A DNA stretch of 63,766 nucleotides from JBGSMF01 sp964651475 (GTDB taxonomy: Bacteria; Chloroflexota; Anaerolineae; Fen-1058). The notes beneath the pieces are model-generated. The model had not been told where the DNA came from. It ran no database searches and was given only the letters and a program-made list of their open reading frames with translations. Every line of letters begins with the position of its first letter. The stretch's first letter is position 1. The stretch lies in NCBI GenBank assembly GCA_964651475.1, contig CAZYXV010000022.1, forward strand, positions 1 to 63,766. The letters run 5' to 3'. Of this stretch, positions 1 to 7,111 are shown piece after piece. Position numbers and translations under genes: made by a program.

Positions 1-590
1 AGAGCCAGCCATTTGTCGTGGATTTTGGTTTTGTCGAGCGCAAACGGGCCGCGCATCGTTCCATTCTGGTCGCGAAAGCCCATCGGAATGGGCGAGCCGC
101 CCACCCAGTTCCCGGCCGGGTTAATCGCTGCGCCGTTGAGCCGAAGCTCAAAGTGAAGGTGATCGCCATCCGAGTCGCCTGTGTCGTCGGCGTTGGCGAT
201 TCGCTGGCCGCGGGAAACGTTTTGCCCCACGGCCACAGCAAAATTATTATGGGAGAGGTGGGCATAGCGCGTTACATAGCCGCCGCCGTGATTTATCTCT
301 ACCCAGTTGCCGTAATCGTTATCAGCATACCATCCATCGGGATGATCATTATGAGCAACAGTAACAGAGCCAGCGCGGGCCGCAACGACAGGTGTATCTC
401 TTGCAGCTCGATAATCAGTTCCCACATGACCTGCGTAACAACCAAAGGCACAGGTTACCAAAGAACGACGAGCGAAGGGGAGGGATAGATTCGCTCCGGC
501 CTGTGCAGAGGATTTGTCTGGCGTCAGCACAAGAGAGGAAGCAACAACGATCAGCAAGAGTATCGCCGCTATCTTGAGTTTGCTAATCAT
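1..590 (-). CDS. M23 (LytM-type) zinc endopeptidase, secreted; C-terminus cut by window edge
   Basis: Reading the minus strand from an ATG at 590 gives an open frame that runs off the window at position 1, so the C-terminus is missing. Residues 5-31 form a signal peptide (hydrophobic stretch, then SSAQA). The M23 metallopeptidase fold follows: H55-x3-D59 in GHVGTD supplies the first two zinc ligands, YAHLS is the conserved middle strand, and DHLHFEL carries the catalytic HxH pair. Family members cut peptide bridges in peptidoglycan or other glycine-rich peptides outside the cell. The start has a strong AAGGAGG ribosome site (598-604) that overlaps the stop codon of the upstream lipoprotein gene, so the two are probably co-translated. 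The fold assignment is firm; whether this copy is active is inferred. Confidence 0.88.
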   Translation of the reverse strand, partial: MISKLKIAAILLLIVVASSLVLTPDKSSAQAGANLSLPFARRSLVTCAFGCYAGHVGTDYRAARDTPVVAARAGSVTVAHNDHPDGWYADNDYGNWVEINHGGGYVTRYAHLSHNNFAVAVGQNVSRGQRIANADDTGDSDGDHLHFELRLNGAAINPAGNWVGGSPIPMGFRDQNGTMRGPFALDKTKIHDKWLA

Positions 591-602
591 CTCTGATCCT
601 CC

Positions 603-1763
603 TTATTTGCTCCAATGGGGTTGGCCGCCAGCTTCACTTAGCTTTCGAGAGCCTGTACCATCCACATTGATTATCCACATTCTGCTATCTTTTCCGACAT
701 AGATTAGCTTGCTGCCATCAGGGGACCAGCTCGGATTGGACCCCTCGACCACTTTCAGGGCGTTACCATCGAAATCCATCACCCAGATATTGCCTTCTAC
801 TTCAAAAGCGACCTGATCGGCTATCGGCGATCTGTCAACATTCATCGAACTGAGAAGAGAGAGCTTTTCCAGGTGTTGCAACCTACTCCCATCAGCGTTC
901 ATTACATACCACAAGCCTGTGTCTGGTGTATGCTCTCTGTCAGATTCAAAAAGTATCTTTTGCCCATCTAACGACCAAATGGGATGAAAATTTGTCCAGG
1001 CGCTAGAGGTAAGCTGCACGATTGAGCCATCAGCCAAACTCAGCACAGCGATGTCATACTTTTCCACCAGACCTCCCTCCCATGTAGGTGGGGGGAGTAT
1101 GAAGGCAATCTTCATCCCATCGGGAGACCACGCGGGGGTATGCGCTAAAGCTTTGTCAACCATTTTCGTTATATTGGTCCCATCACTGTTCGCAACGTAG
1201 AGTCCGCCCTGTCTGACGACATAAGCAATCTGGTTATCCCCCGGCGACCAAGCCGCACTGCGCACCTCCAAGTCTTGCGTGAGCTGTCTGGCCTGGCCGC
1301 TTTGGATGTCCACGACCCATAGATCAGTTCCCCCTGGCATATCCGTTTCGGGAGGAACGGGACGCTTGCCAACGCCTATCAAAAGCTGGCTGCCATCGTG
1401 CGACCAGCCAAAGAGGTGGGCCACGTTGCCCGAAGTCGTCGCCTGGGCCTGGGCGCGGCTGGCAACATTGATAAGCCACACGTCTTTATCTTTCAGGAAG
1501 GCGATCTTTTCGCCGGTCAATATCTCTGGTGGCACTTGAAGGGGTACTAACGTTGGAACCGGCAGCGGCGGCGTTGGCGTTGCGGCCGGGGTGGGTGTAG
1601 CGGTTGGCAACGTGAGGGTGGCTGACGGAGGCGGCGTTTGCAGCGGCGACACGGCCTGCCCACTCTGCGGTGTAACCAACTGCGGCTCGCAGCCGGTCAG
1701 CCCCGCCAACAATACCACCACAAGCAAAGCAAACAAACCTTTGAGAACAGATTGTTTTTCCAC
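603..1763 (-). CDS. TolB-like beta-propeller lipoprotein
   Basis: A GTG start at 1763 is chosen because AAAGGAG lies 6 bases upstream; a TTG eight codons earlier would place that ribosome site inside the gene. The N-terminus is a lipoprotein signal with lipobox LTGC (Cys at residue 25), followed by a Thr/Pro/Ala-rich linker of about 45 residues that lifts the domain off the membrane. The rest is made of PD40/TolB-type propeller blades, visible as repeated W-S-x-D-G or W-S-P-D-G signatures (WSHDGSQLL, WSPDGMKIAF, WSLDGQKILF, WSPDGSKLIY). Such propellers bind partners or ligands; no catalytic residues are seen. It immediately precedes the M23 peptidase gene, which suggests a shared cell-surface role. 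Confidence 0.85.
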   Translation of the reverse strand: MEKQSVLKGLFALLVVVLLAGLTGCEPQLVTPQSGQAVSPLQTPPPSATLTLPTATPTPAATPTPPLPVPTLVPLQVPPEILTGEKIAFLKDKDVWLINVASRAQAQATTSGNVAHLFGWSHDGSQLLIGVGKRPVPPETDMPGGTDLWVVDIQSGQARQLTQDLEVRSAAWSPGDNQIAYVVRQGGLYVANSDGTNITKMVDKALAHTPAWSPDGMKIAFILPPPTWEGGLVEKYDIAVLSLADGSIVQLTSSAWTNFHPIWSLDGQKILFESDREHTPDTGLWYVMNADGSRLQHLEKLSLLSSMNVDRSPIADQVAFEVEGNIWVMDFDGNALKVVEGSNPSWSPDGSKLIYVGKDSRMWIINVDGTGSRKLSEAGGQPHWSK

Positions 1764-1887
1764 AGCTATCTCCTTTCCGAGTTTCAATCAGTGTATCACG
1801 AGATAAAAAAAAGCAAGTGAGGGTTATCACCAATTTAGTATGACAACCATAAGACGCCAGGCGGCAATGGACTGTTCCTGTCTCTTT

Positions 1888-1927
1888 TAAAAACAAACGC
1901 GGCGCGGGGCCGCACCCCACGCCGCGT
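1888..1927 (-). terminator. Rho-independent terminator after fabH
   Basis: An 8-bp stem (ACGCGGCG/CGCCGCGT) with an inner GGGG/CCCC pair lies at 1897-1927. On the minus strand it is followed by TTTGTTTTT. It sits 20 bases past the fabH stop and ends the sigma-factor operon. Confidence 0.75.
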
Positions 1928-1947
1928 CTCACGCATTGCGAGTTACA

Positions 1948-3183
1948 TTATTCCTCTTTGCGCTCGCCGTCAGGGTAGCGCTTGTCCGAGCGGCCATACA
2001 GCGGCATCAGCGCCAGGCCGGCCACGTCTTTGGCTGCCCGCACCATTTTTTCTTTGCGCTGGGTCGCCGCCTTGCGCGCCGAGTGGAGCGTTGCTTGCGC
2101 CTGCATGCTCACCATCGTCTGGGCCGTGCGCACCGCCACCGCCGCGCGCGTGCGAGCTTGTTGCAGCGGCAGCGCCCAAGACACGGCAAAGGGGCGCTCG
2201 GTTTCGCCCATGCGCACCACCGCCGACGCCCACGTCAGGCCAGCGCCGAACCCCACCAGGCAAATCGTGTCGCCAGGCTGGCAGCGCCCCTGCTCAATCG
2301 CCTCGCACCACGCAATGGGGATCGAAGCCGCCGACGTGTTGCCGTACTTTTCGATATTGACAAACACCTTGTCCATCGGCGCGCCCAATTGCCGCGCTAC
2401 CACCTCGATGATGCGCAGATTGGCCTGGTGTGGAATCAACAGGTCAACATCCGCCAGCGACATACCCGCCTGCGCAATGGCATTCGCCGCCGCCTTGCCC
2501 ATGGTGCGTGTGGCGAACTTGAAAATCTCACGCCCGTTCATGCGAATATAGTGCATCCGCTTGTCAAGAACCTCGTGGGTCACTGGATTGCGGCAGCCCA
2601 GCCCCGGCACGATCAAATGCTTGCCGCCGGCCCCATCCGAACCGAGCACGGATGACAAGACGCCCGTGGGCGTATTGCACGCCTGCACCAAGACGGCACC
2701 GGCGCCGTCGCCAAACAGCACGCACGTCTCGCGGTCGGTCCAGTCTACGTTGCGGCTGATTGTTTCCGCGCCGATGACGAGAATGTTGCGGTAGGTCTCG
2801 CTGGCGATGAACGCTTGCGCCGTGATCAGGCCATAGACAAAGCCGGTGCAGCCGGCCGCCAATGCAAACGCGCCGCACTGCGCGCCCAGCATGTCTTGCA
2901 CCAGACTGGCAGTGGGCGGCACAAAATAGTCTGGCGACGAAGTGGCCAGGATAATCAAATCCACATCCTTCGGCCCCACGCCCGCCCGTTCCAACGCGCG
3001 GCGCGCCGCCTCGGTGGACATGGTTGCCGTGGATTCATCTTCGCCAGCAATGCGCCGCTCGCGGATGCCGGTGCGGGTGACGATCCACTCATCATTGGTA
3101 TCCACCATCTTTTCAAGATCCAAGTTTGTGACCACCTTGGCCGGCGCATACTTGCCCCAGCCTGCAATACGACCGTATTTCAT
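1948..3183 (-). CDS. fabH: Beta-ketoacyl-ACP synthase III (FabH) with long C-terminal extension
   Basis: KAS III condenses a short acyl-CoA with malonyl-ACP to begin type II fatty acid synthesis. The complete triad is visible: Cys112 (AAGCTGF), His252 (PHQANLR) and Asn282 (YGNTSAAS), close to the E. coli spacing. The thiolase-like core ends near residue 325, the usual family length, but the protein continues for about 85 more residues (411 in total) as an Ala/Arg/Gln-rich, probably helical tail ending in basic and acidic residues. ATG at 3183 is preferred over a GTG two codons upstream because AGGAGG lies 9 bases before the ATG and only 3 before the GTG. It is separated by 2 bases from the stop of the preceding small membrane protein gene, the last step in a tightly packed operon with DegV and an ECF sigma factor. 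Confidence 0.93.
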   Translation of the reverse strand: MKYGRIAGWGKYAPAKVVTNLDLEKMVDTNDEWIVTRTGIRERRIAGEDESTATMSTEAARRALERAGVGPKDVDLIILATSSPDYFVPPTASLVQDMLGAQCGAFALAAGCTGFVYGLITAQAFIASETYRNILVIGAETISRNVDWTDRETCVLFGDGAGAVLVQACNTPTGVLSSVLGSDGAGGKHLIVPGLGCRNPVTHEVLDKRMHYIRMNGREIFKFATRTMGKAAANAIAQAGMSLADVDLLIPHQANLRIIEVVARQLGAPMDKVFVNIEKYGNTSAASIPIAWCEAIEQGRCQPGDTICLVGFGAGLTWASAVVRMGETERPFAVSWALPLQQARTRAAVAVRTAQTMVSMQAQATLHSARKAATQRKEKMVRAAKDVAGLALMPLYGRSDKRYPDGERKEE

Positions 3184-3185
3184 AT

Positions 3186-3569
3186 TCACCTTCCTCCTGG
3201 ATAAAGATAGGGTTTACGCACGCGTTGCCGCATCACATACACAATAACGCCGACGACTGACGCCACAGACACCAACGATCCTAACACTGCCGCGCCGACG
3301 AGAGCCGCGCGGCGCGTGCGAGCGGCAAGCGCCTGGCGACTGTGGCGCACGGAGGCCACCAAAGTCTTGCCCAGGTTGCGCAAAAAGCTCGGTCGGGGCT
3401 GCACCGGCACCAGCGCGCCCTGCATCAATTCCGCCACAGCCAGCAGCGAGCGCAGCGACTCGTCGCCCAACTCGTCTGCCAATGGCTGCCGCACCCGCTG
3501 GCCACGGTTCAGCGCCTCGGCGTGCGCCGCCAGCGCGTCTTCGATTGACCGCACAGTCGCTTTTTTCAC
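3186..3569 (-). CDS. Small single-pass membrane protein, putative anti-sigma factor
   Basis: The GTG at 3569 lies just after the degV stop codon. The 127-residue product has a predicted cytoplasmic helical half (residues 1-75), with a P-R-P-S-F-L-R-N-L motif near the middle that resembles the pre-membrane segment of zinc-less anti-sigma proteins found beside ECF sigma factors. One transmembrane segment follows (about residues 90-115), then a short basic tail. No HxxxCxxC zinc motif is present. The gene lies two genes downstream of an ECF sigma factor in the same operon. The anti-sigma assignment is therefore an inference from topology, motif and context; it could also be an unrelated membrane adaptor. 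Confidence 0.55.
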   Translation of the reverse strand: MKKATVRSIEDALAAHAEALNRGQRVRQPLADELGDESLRSLLAVAELMQGALVPVQPRPSFLRNLGKTLVASVRHSRQALAARTRRAALVGAAVLGSLVSVASVVGVIVYVMRQRVRKPYLYPGGR

Positions 3570-3573
3570 GCCC

Positions 3574-4413
3574 CTACACCGGATACGCCACCAGTCCCAA
3601 AGTGCCCGGCCCAAGATGCACAGCCACTCCCAGGGCCAGATCATGCCAGTACGTTTCGACGCAGCTAAACTCGCGCCGGATGCGCTCCAGCAATGCCTGC
3701 GCCTCTTCCGGCACCTGCGCGTGGATGACGGCTACGTTAATGTTCGCCTCTCCCACCTTGTTGCGCATCAACTCGATCATGCAGTCGAGCGCCCGCTTGC
3801 GCGAACGCACGCGCTCGACCACATTCATCAATCCCTCATCCACGCCGATCACCGGCTTGATATCCAGCCACGCCGCCAGCACGCTCTGCAAGCGCCCCAC
3901 TCGCCCGCTCATCCGCGCAAACTCGAGGTTGCTCACCGTAAAGAAAATATTCATGTGGGCGCGGATGGTTTCCAGGCGGCGCACAATATCATCCAGAGTC
4001 TTGCCCGCCTCGGCCATGCGGGCCGCCTCCAGGCACATAAATCCCAGGCCGCCCGATCCTCCCCAACTGTCAAACACATGGACCTTGACCTTGTCTACAA
4101 TGGCGTTGGCCGCCAGCACTGCCGACTGATAGGTGCCCGACAATTTGCTGGAGAGATGAATAGACAAAACTGCATCTGTTTGTCCTACGACAGCCTGGTA
4201 AGCCGCTGTAAAATCTTGCGGCGAGGGCTGCGACGTGGCGGGCAACTCGCCCCGCTCGTTAACGAGCTTGTAAAAGGTTTCCGAATCCAGATCCACGCGA
4301 TCTTGATAGACCTGAGTGCCAAACCGGATGTGGACGGGCACAACCTGGATGGCGTGTTGGCGAATCAATTCCGCCGGCAAATCGCACGTGCTATCGGTGA
4401 CTATTTTGATCAT
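3574..4413 (-). CDS. DegV family fatty-acid-binding protein
   Basis: Full-length DegV/FakB-like protein of 279 residues starting MIKIVTDSTCDLP. Members bind a single fatty acid between two domains and, with FakA, allow its phosphorylation for phospholipid synthesis. Family signatures are present: the N-terminal VTDSTCDL, TSQPSP (60-65), HLSSKLSGTYQSA near residue 90, and the C-terminal HLGPGTLGL loop that closes on the carboxylate. The ATG at 4413 lies inside the end of the upstream sigma-factor gene (23-base overlap), implying coupled translation. No FakA-type kinase gene is in the window. With fabH two genes downstream, the operon appears to couple exogenous or recycled fatty acids to de novo synthesis. 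Confidence 0.9.
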   Translation of the reverse strand: MIKIVTDSTCDLPAELIRQHAIQVVPVHIRFGTQVYQDRVDLDSETFYKLVNERGELPATSQPSPQDFTAAYQAVVGQTDAVLSIHLSSKLSGTYQSAVLAANAIVDKVKVHVFDSWGGSGGLGFMCLEAARMAEAGKTLDDIVRRLETIRAHMNIFFTVSNLEFARMSGRVGRLQSVLAAWLDIKPVIGVDEGLMNVVERVRSRKRALDCMIELMRNKVGEANINVAVIHAQVPEEAQALLERIRREFSCVETYWHDLALGVAVHLGPGTLGLVAYPV

Positions 4414-5023
4414 TTGTATCCTCGATTGGAATAACCCACCCTGCCGCTTCCAACTCATCACGCAAGGCGATCAGCGTTCGATGGTAGAGCGACTTGACGG
4501 CGCCCTCTGTTCGCCCAATGACCTTGCCGATTTCTGCGTTCGACATCCGCTCGACGAATTTCAAAATCAAGAGTTGTTGCCGCTCCGGCGGCAGGCGGCG
4601 CATGATGGCTAAAAGGTGCTGGCGCGCTTCGTCGTTTTCAGCGGCGGATTCGGGCAGCTCGTGATGGGTGGATAGACAAACGTCGGCCGGCCCAACTTCG
4701 TCCAGCGCAACGATTCGCCGCCGGCCGCGATCCCGGTGCCAATTTGCCACCAGGTTATGCGCGATTCGATACAGCCAGGCTGAAAACGGCGCGCCGCGCT
4801 CGTTGTAGCGGCCGATGTGGTTCATGGCGCGCTGAAAGGTTCGCGCAGTCAGGTCCTCGGCGTCGTGATGGTTGCCGGTACGGTAGTATATATAGTTGTA
4901 AATTTTCGTCGCGTAGCGCTCGTACAAAGCGCCAAACGCGGCCGGGTCCTCGTCAGATCGCGCAATCAAATTGACGTCGGGTTCTTCCAACTCGTTCAAC
5001 CCCGTTCTCCCAGAACCATTCAT
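4391..5023 (-). CDS. ECF-type RNA polymerase sigma factor
   Basis: This 210-residue group 4 sigma factor has region 2 at about residues 20-90 (FGALYERYATKIYNY, DAEDLTARTF, SAWLYRIAHN) and region 4 at about 130-195 (LPPERQQLLILKF, SNAEIGKVIGRTEGAVKSL, the -35-binding helix-turn-helix). It would direct core polymerase to a dedicated regulon. It heads an overlapping gene set (degV, a putative anti-sigma factor, fabH), so membrane-lipid genes are probably among its targets or signals. The ATG has no strong ribosome site. A terminator hairpin ends only 13 bases upstream, so transcription must either start inside the terminator region or read through it. Confidence 0.92.
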   Translation of the reverse strand: MNGSGRTGLNELEEPDVNLIARSDEDPAAFGALYERYATKIYNYIYYRTGNHHDAEDLTARTFQRAMNHIGRYNERGAPFSAWLYRIAHNLVANWHRDRGRRRIVALDEVGPADVCLSTHHELPESAAENDEARQHLLAIMRRLPPERQQLLILKFVERMSNAEIGKVIGRTEGAVKSLYHRTLIALRDELEAAGWVIPIEDTNDQNSHR

Positions 5024-5035
5024 CGCACCACGCGC

Positions 5036-5065
5036 AAAACGGGGTTTTCATCATGCAAAACCCCG
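5036..5065 (-). terminator. Terminator after mmdB, just upstream of the sigma factor gene
   Basis: Perfect 9-bp inverted repeat CGGGGTTTT/AAAACCCCG (5040-5065) with an 8-base loop, followed on the minus strand by TTTTG. It ends the mmd operon but could also work as an attenuator for the sigma-factor operon that begins 13 bases later. Confidence 0.7.
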
Positions 5066-5084
5066 ATTCATTCATTTGGTTACG

Positions 5085-6200
5085 CTACTTTCCCAGCAGC
5101 GCCAGCAGCACGCCGCCGGCTACCACGCTCCCAATTTGCCCGGCGGTGTTCGCCCCCATGGCGTGCATGAGCAAGAAATTTTCAAAGTCTTCTTCCTGGC
5201 CGATCTTTTGCACCACGCGCGCGGCCATGGGGAACGCGCTGATTCCCGCCGCTCCCAGCAGCGGGTTGAATTTGCCGCGGCTGAGCCAGTTTAAAAACTT
5301 GGCGAACAGCAACCCGGCCGCCGTGTCCAGGCCGAATGCCAGAATGCCCAGCAACAAAATCAACAAAGTATCCGTGCGCAAAAAGGCGTCTGCGCGCATC
5401 GTCGAGCCGACCGCCAGTCCCAGAAACAGCGTGACGGCGTTGGCAATCTCTCGCGACGACGCCCCCGTCAGCCGCTCCACCACGCCCGATTCTTTCATCA
5501 AATTGCCCAACATCAACATGCCGATGAGGGGCGTGGCCATGGGCACCAGCACTCCCACCACCACGATTACCAGCAGCGGGAACAGCACCCGCGTGCGCTG
5601 GCTGATCTTGCGCTGGCTGTAGGGCATCCGAATGGCGCGCTCCCGCCGCGAGGTCAACCAGCGCATGATGGGCGGTTGGATGATCGGCACCAGCGACATG
5701 TAGCTATAGGCCGTCACCGCAATCGGGCCTAGCAAATGTGGCGCGAGCAGGTTGCTCACGTAAATCGAGGTCGGCCCGTCAATCGCCCCGATAATGCCGA
5801 TAGAAGCCGCCTCGTTCAAGTCGAACCCCAGCAAGAGCGCCAGGATCAACGTTCCAAAGATTCCAAATTGCCCCGCGGCGCCCAGCAAAACCATTTTGGG
5901 ATTTTCCAACAGCGGCCCAAAATCTGTCATCGCCCCAATGCCCACAAATATCAACAAGGGGAACAATTCGTTATCCACGCCGGCCGCCTTGAGCACCTGG
6001 AATAATCCCCCCTGCTCCACCAGCGGCGAAAGGGGAATATTTGCCAGAACCGCCCCCGCGCCGATGGGCAAGAGCAGCATCGGCTCGTACTCTTTGACAA
6101 TTGCCAGGTAAATCAATAACCCACCCACGCCCATCATCATCGCCGCGCCGGGCGTCAGGTGGACCAGGCCTTGCAATAGCTGCGCTAAAGATATCGTCAT
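5085..6200 (-). CDS. mmdB: Sodium-pumping decarboxylase beta subunit (MmdB/OadB/GcdB)
   Basis: Integral membrane subunit of biotin-dependent sodium-translocating decarboxylases. It removes CO2 from carboxybiotin and moves Na+ outwards. The 371-residue sequence has about nine to eleven hydrophobic segments and the family landmarks: GAIDGPTSIYVSNLL with the Na+-site aspartate, SYMSLVPIIQPPIM with the conserved Tyr, and near the C-terminus GAAGISAFPMAARVVQ and HAMGANTAGQIGS, which carry the Ser and Asn linked to ion transport. Its size fits the short beta subunits of methylmalonyl-CoA and glutaconyl-CoA decarboxylases. It is last in the order carboxyltransferase, small anchor, biotin carrier, beta, as in methylmalonyl-CoA decarboxylase operons. 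Confidence 0.93.
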   Translation of the reverse strand: MTISLAQLLQGLVHLTPGAAMMMGVGGLLIYLAIVKEYEPMLLLPIGAGAVLANIPLSPLVEQGGLFQVLKAAGVDNELFPLLIFVGIGAMTDFGPLLENPKMVLLGAAGQFGIFGTLILALLLGFDLNEAASIGIIGAIDGPTSIYVSNLLAPHLLGPIAVTAYSYMSLVPIIQPPIMRWLTSRRERAIRMPYSQRKISQRTRVLFPLLVIVVVGVLVPMATPLIGMLMLGNLMKESGVVERLTGASSREIANAVTLFLGLAVGSTMRADAFLRTDTLLILLLGILAFGLDTAAGLLFAKFLNWLSRGKFNPLLGAAGISAFPMAARVVQKIGQEEDFENFLLMHAMGANTAGQIGSVVAGGVLLALLGK

Positions 6201-6210
6201 GGCCCGCCCC

Positions 6211-6753
6211 CTAGCGCTGGCTCTGGTCCGCGGGCGGCTCGAAACGCAGCAACACGTGACCGTGCCCTACTGCCTGGCCTGGCTGCGCCACTACTTCGGC
6301 CACCGTGGCCACCTGCGGCGACTTGATGGCGTTCTTCATCTTCATCGCTTCGAGCACAGCCACCACCTGCCCGCGTTCTACGCGGTCCCCGGCGGCCACC
6401 TCGATGGACAAGAGCGTGCCCGGCATGGGCGCTCTCAGCTCGGAGCGGAACCCCTCTTCCGGCAAGTGCGGCTTGGGCGGCAGGGGCGGCTGCAATGAGG
6501 CCGGCAGCGGGCGCAGCGTCTCGGGTTCAGGCGGGCGCCAGGCTGCGGGCGAGGCGGGCGGCGGGTACTCGCCGGGCGCAATCCCCATCGGCACCATGGC
6601 CGGCGTAATCACGGCCTGCGCCAGGTCTTGATCGGCAGACAGGTGAACCTCGAATGCCTCGCCGCCCACTATCACGTGGAAACGGTCCGCCGTCAATTCC
6701 TGCACGTCAATGACATAATCTTTACCAGCTACATTCAATGTATAGCGTCGCAT
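6211..6753 (-). CDS. mmdC: Biotin carboxyl carrier protein of the decarboxylase complex (MmdC type)
   Basis: A 180-residue biotin carrier. The N-terminal 50 residues form the small domain typical of decarboxylase gamma chains (RRYTLNVAGKDYVIDV). A Pro/Ala-rich flexible linker (about 60-100) follows, then a biotinyl domain with EAMKMKN in which Lys138 is biotinylated. The domain carries CO2 from the carboxyltransferase to the membrane beta subunit. ATG at 6753 is chosen over the preceding TTG because GGAGG is then spaced about 6 bases away. It starts 3 bases after the upstream stop and ends 10 bases before mmdB. Confidence 0.92.
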   Translation of the reverse strand: MRRYTLNVAGKDYVIDVQELTADRFHVIVGGEAFEVHLSADQDLAQAVITPAMVPMGIAPGEYPPPASPAAWRPPEPETLRPLPASLQPPLPPKPHLPEEGFRSELRAPMPGTLLSIEVAAGDRVERGQVVAVLEAMKMKNAIKSPQVATVAEVVAQPGQAVGHGHVLLRFEPPADQSQR

Positions 6754-6756
6754 CAA

Positions 6757-7098
6757 TCACCTCCGTTGAGGATGCCAACTTTGATTTTGGCGTGTGCGCC
6801 CCGCCCCCACCCACCGGCTGGGCAAGGCGCCCGGTTGATAGCTGCGCATAGCCGGCGCCGCTTGTTGGCGGCGCACGGTTCGGTGCATCAGCACAGCAAT
6901 CGTGATAGCAGCCAGTTTATCCGGCTCTGGCCCGACCTCTCGCTTGGCGCTCACCGGCTCTGCGGTCTGGGCCACCTGGGGCGACTGATCCAAACGCACC
7001 AGTATCGTCATCAGGCCCCACAACACCGCCAGCAGCAAAAAGACCAGTCCCATGCCAAATACTGTCAACTGCACGCCAATGTTCAGCAGATCTATCAT
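6757..7098 (-). CDS. mmdD: Small membrane anchor subunit (OadG/MmdD type)
   Basis: A 113-residue protein with one N-terminal membrane helix (IGVQLTVFGMGLVFLLLAVL) followed by a charged, Pro-containing region and the hydrophobic IAAITIAV-like strand common in OadG proteins (here LAAITIAVLMHRTV). OadG/MmdD subunits hold the soluble carboxyltransferase on the membrane beta subunit and help assembly. Position between the carboxyltransferase and biotin carrier genes is exactly that expected for mmdD. The stop codon TGA overlaps the ribosome site of the biotin carrier gene. Confidence 0.85.
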   Translation of the reverse strand: MIDLLNIGVQLTVFGMGLVFLLLAVLWGLMTILVRLDQSPQVAQTAEPVSAKREVGPEPDKLAAITIAVLMHRTVRRQQAAPAMRSYQPGALPSRWVGAGRTRQNQSWHPQRR

Positions 7099-7111
7099 AA
7101 TTACCCCCCAA

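Noticed and set aside
3316..4434. Long plus-strand open frame of 372 codons
   Set aside because: It is antisense to degV and its neighbours, which have clear family motifs; the plus-strand translation shows none. High G+C gives many such antisense frames.
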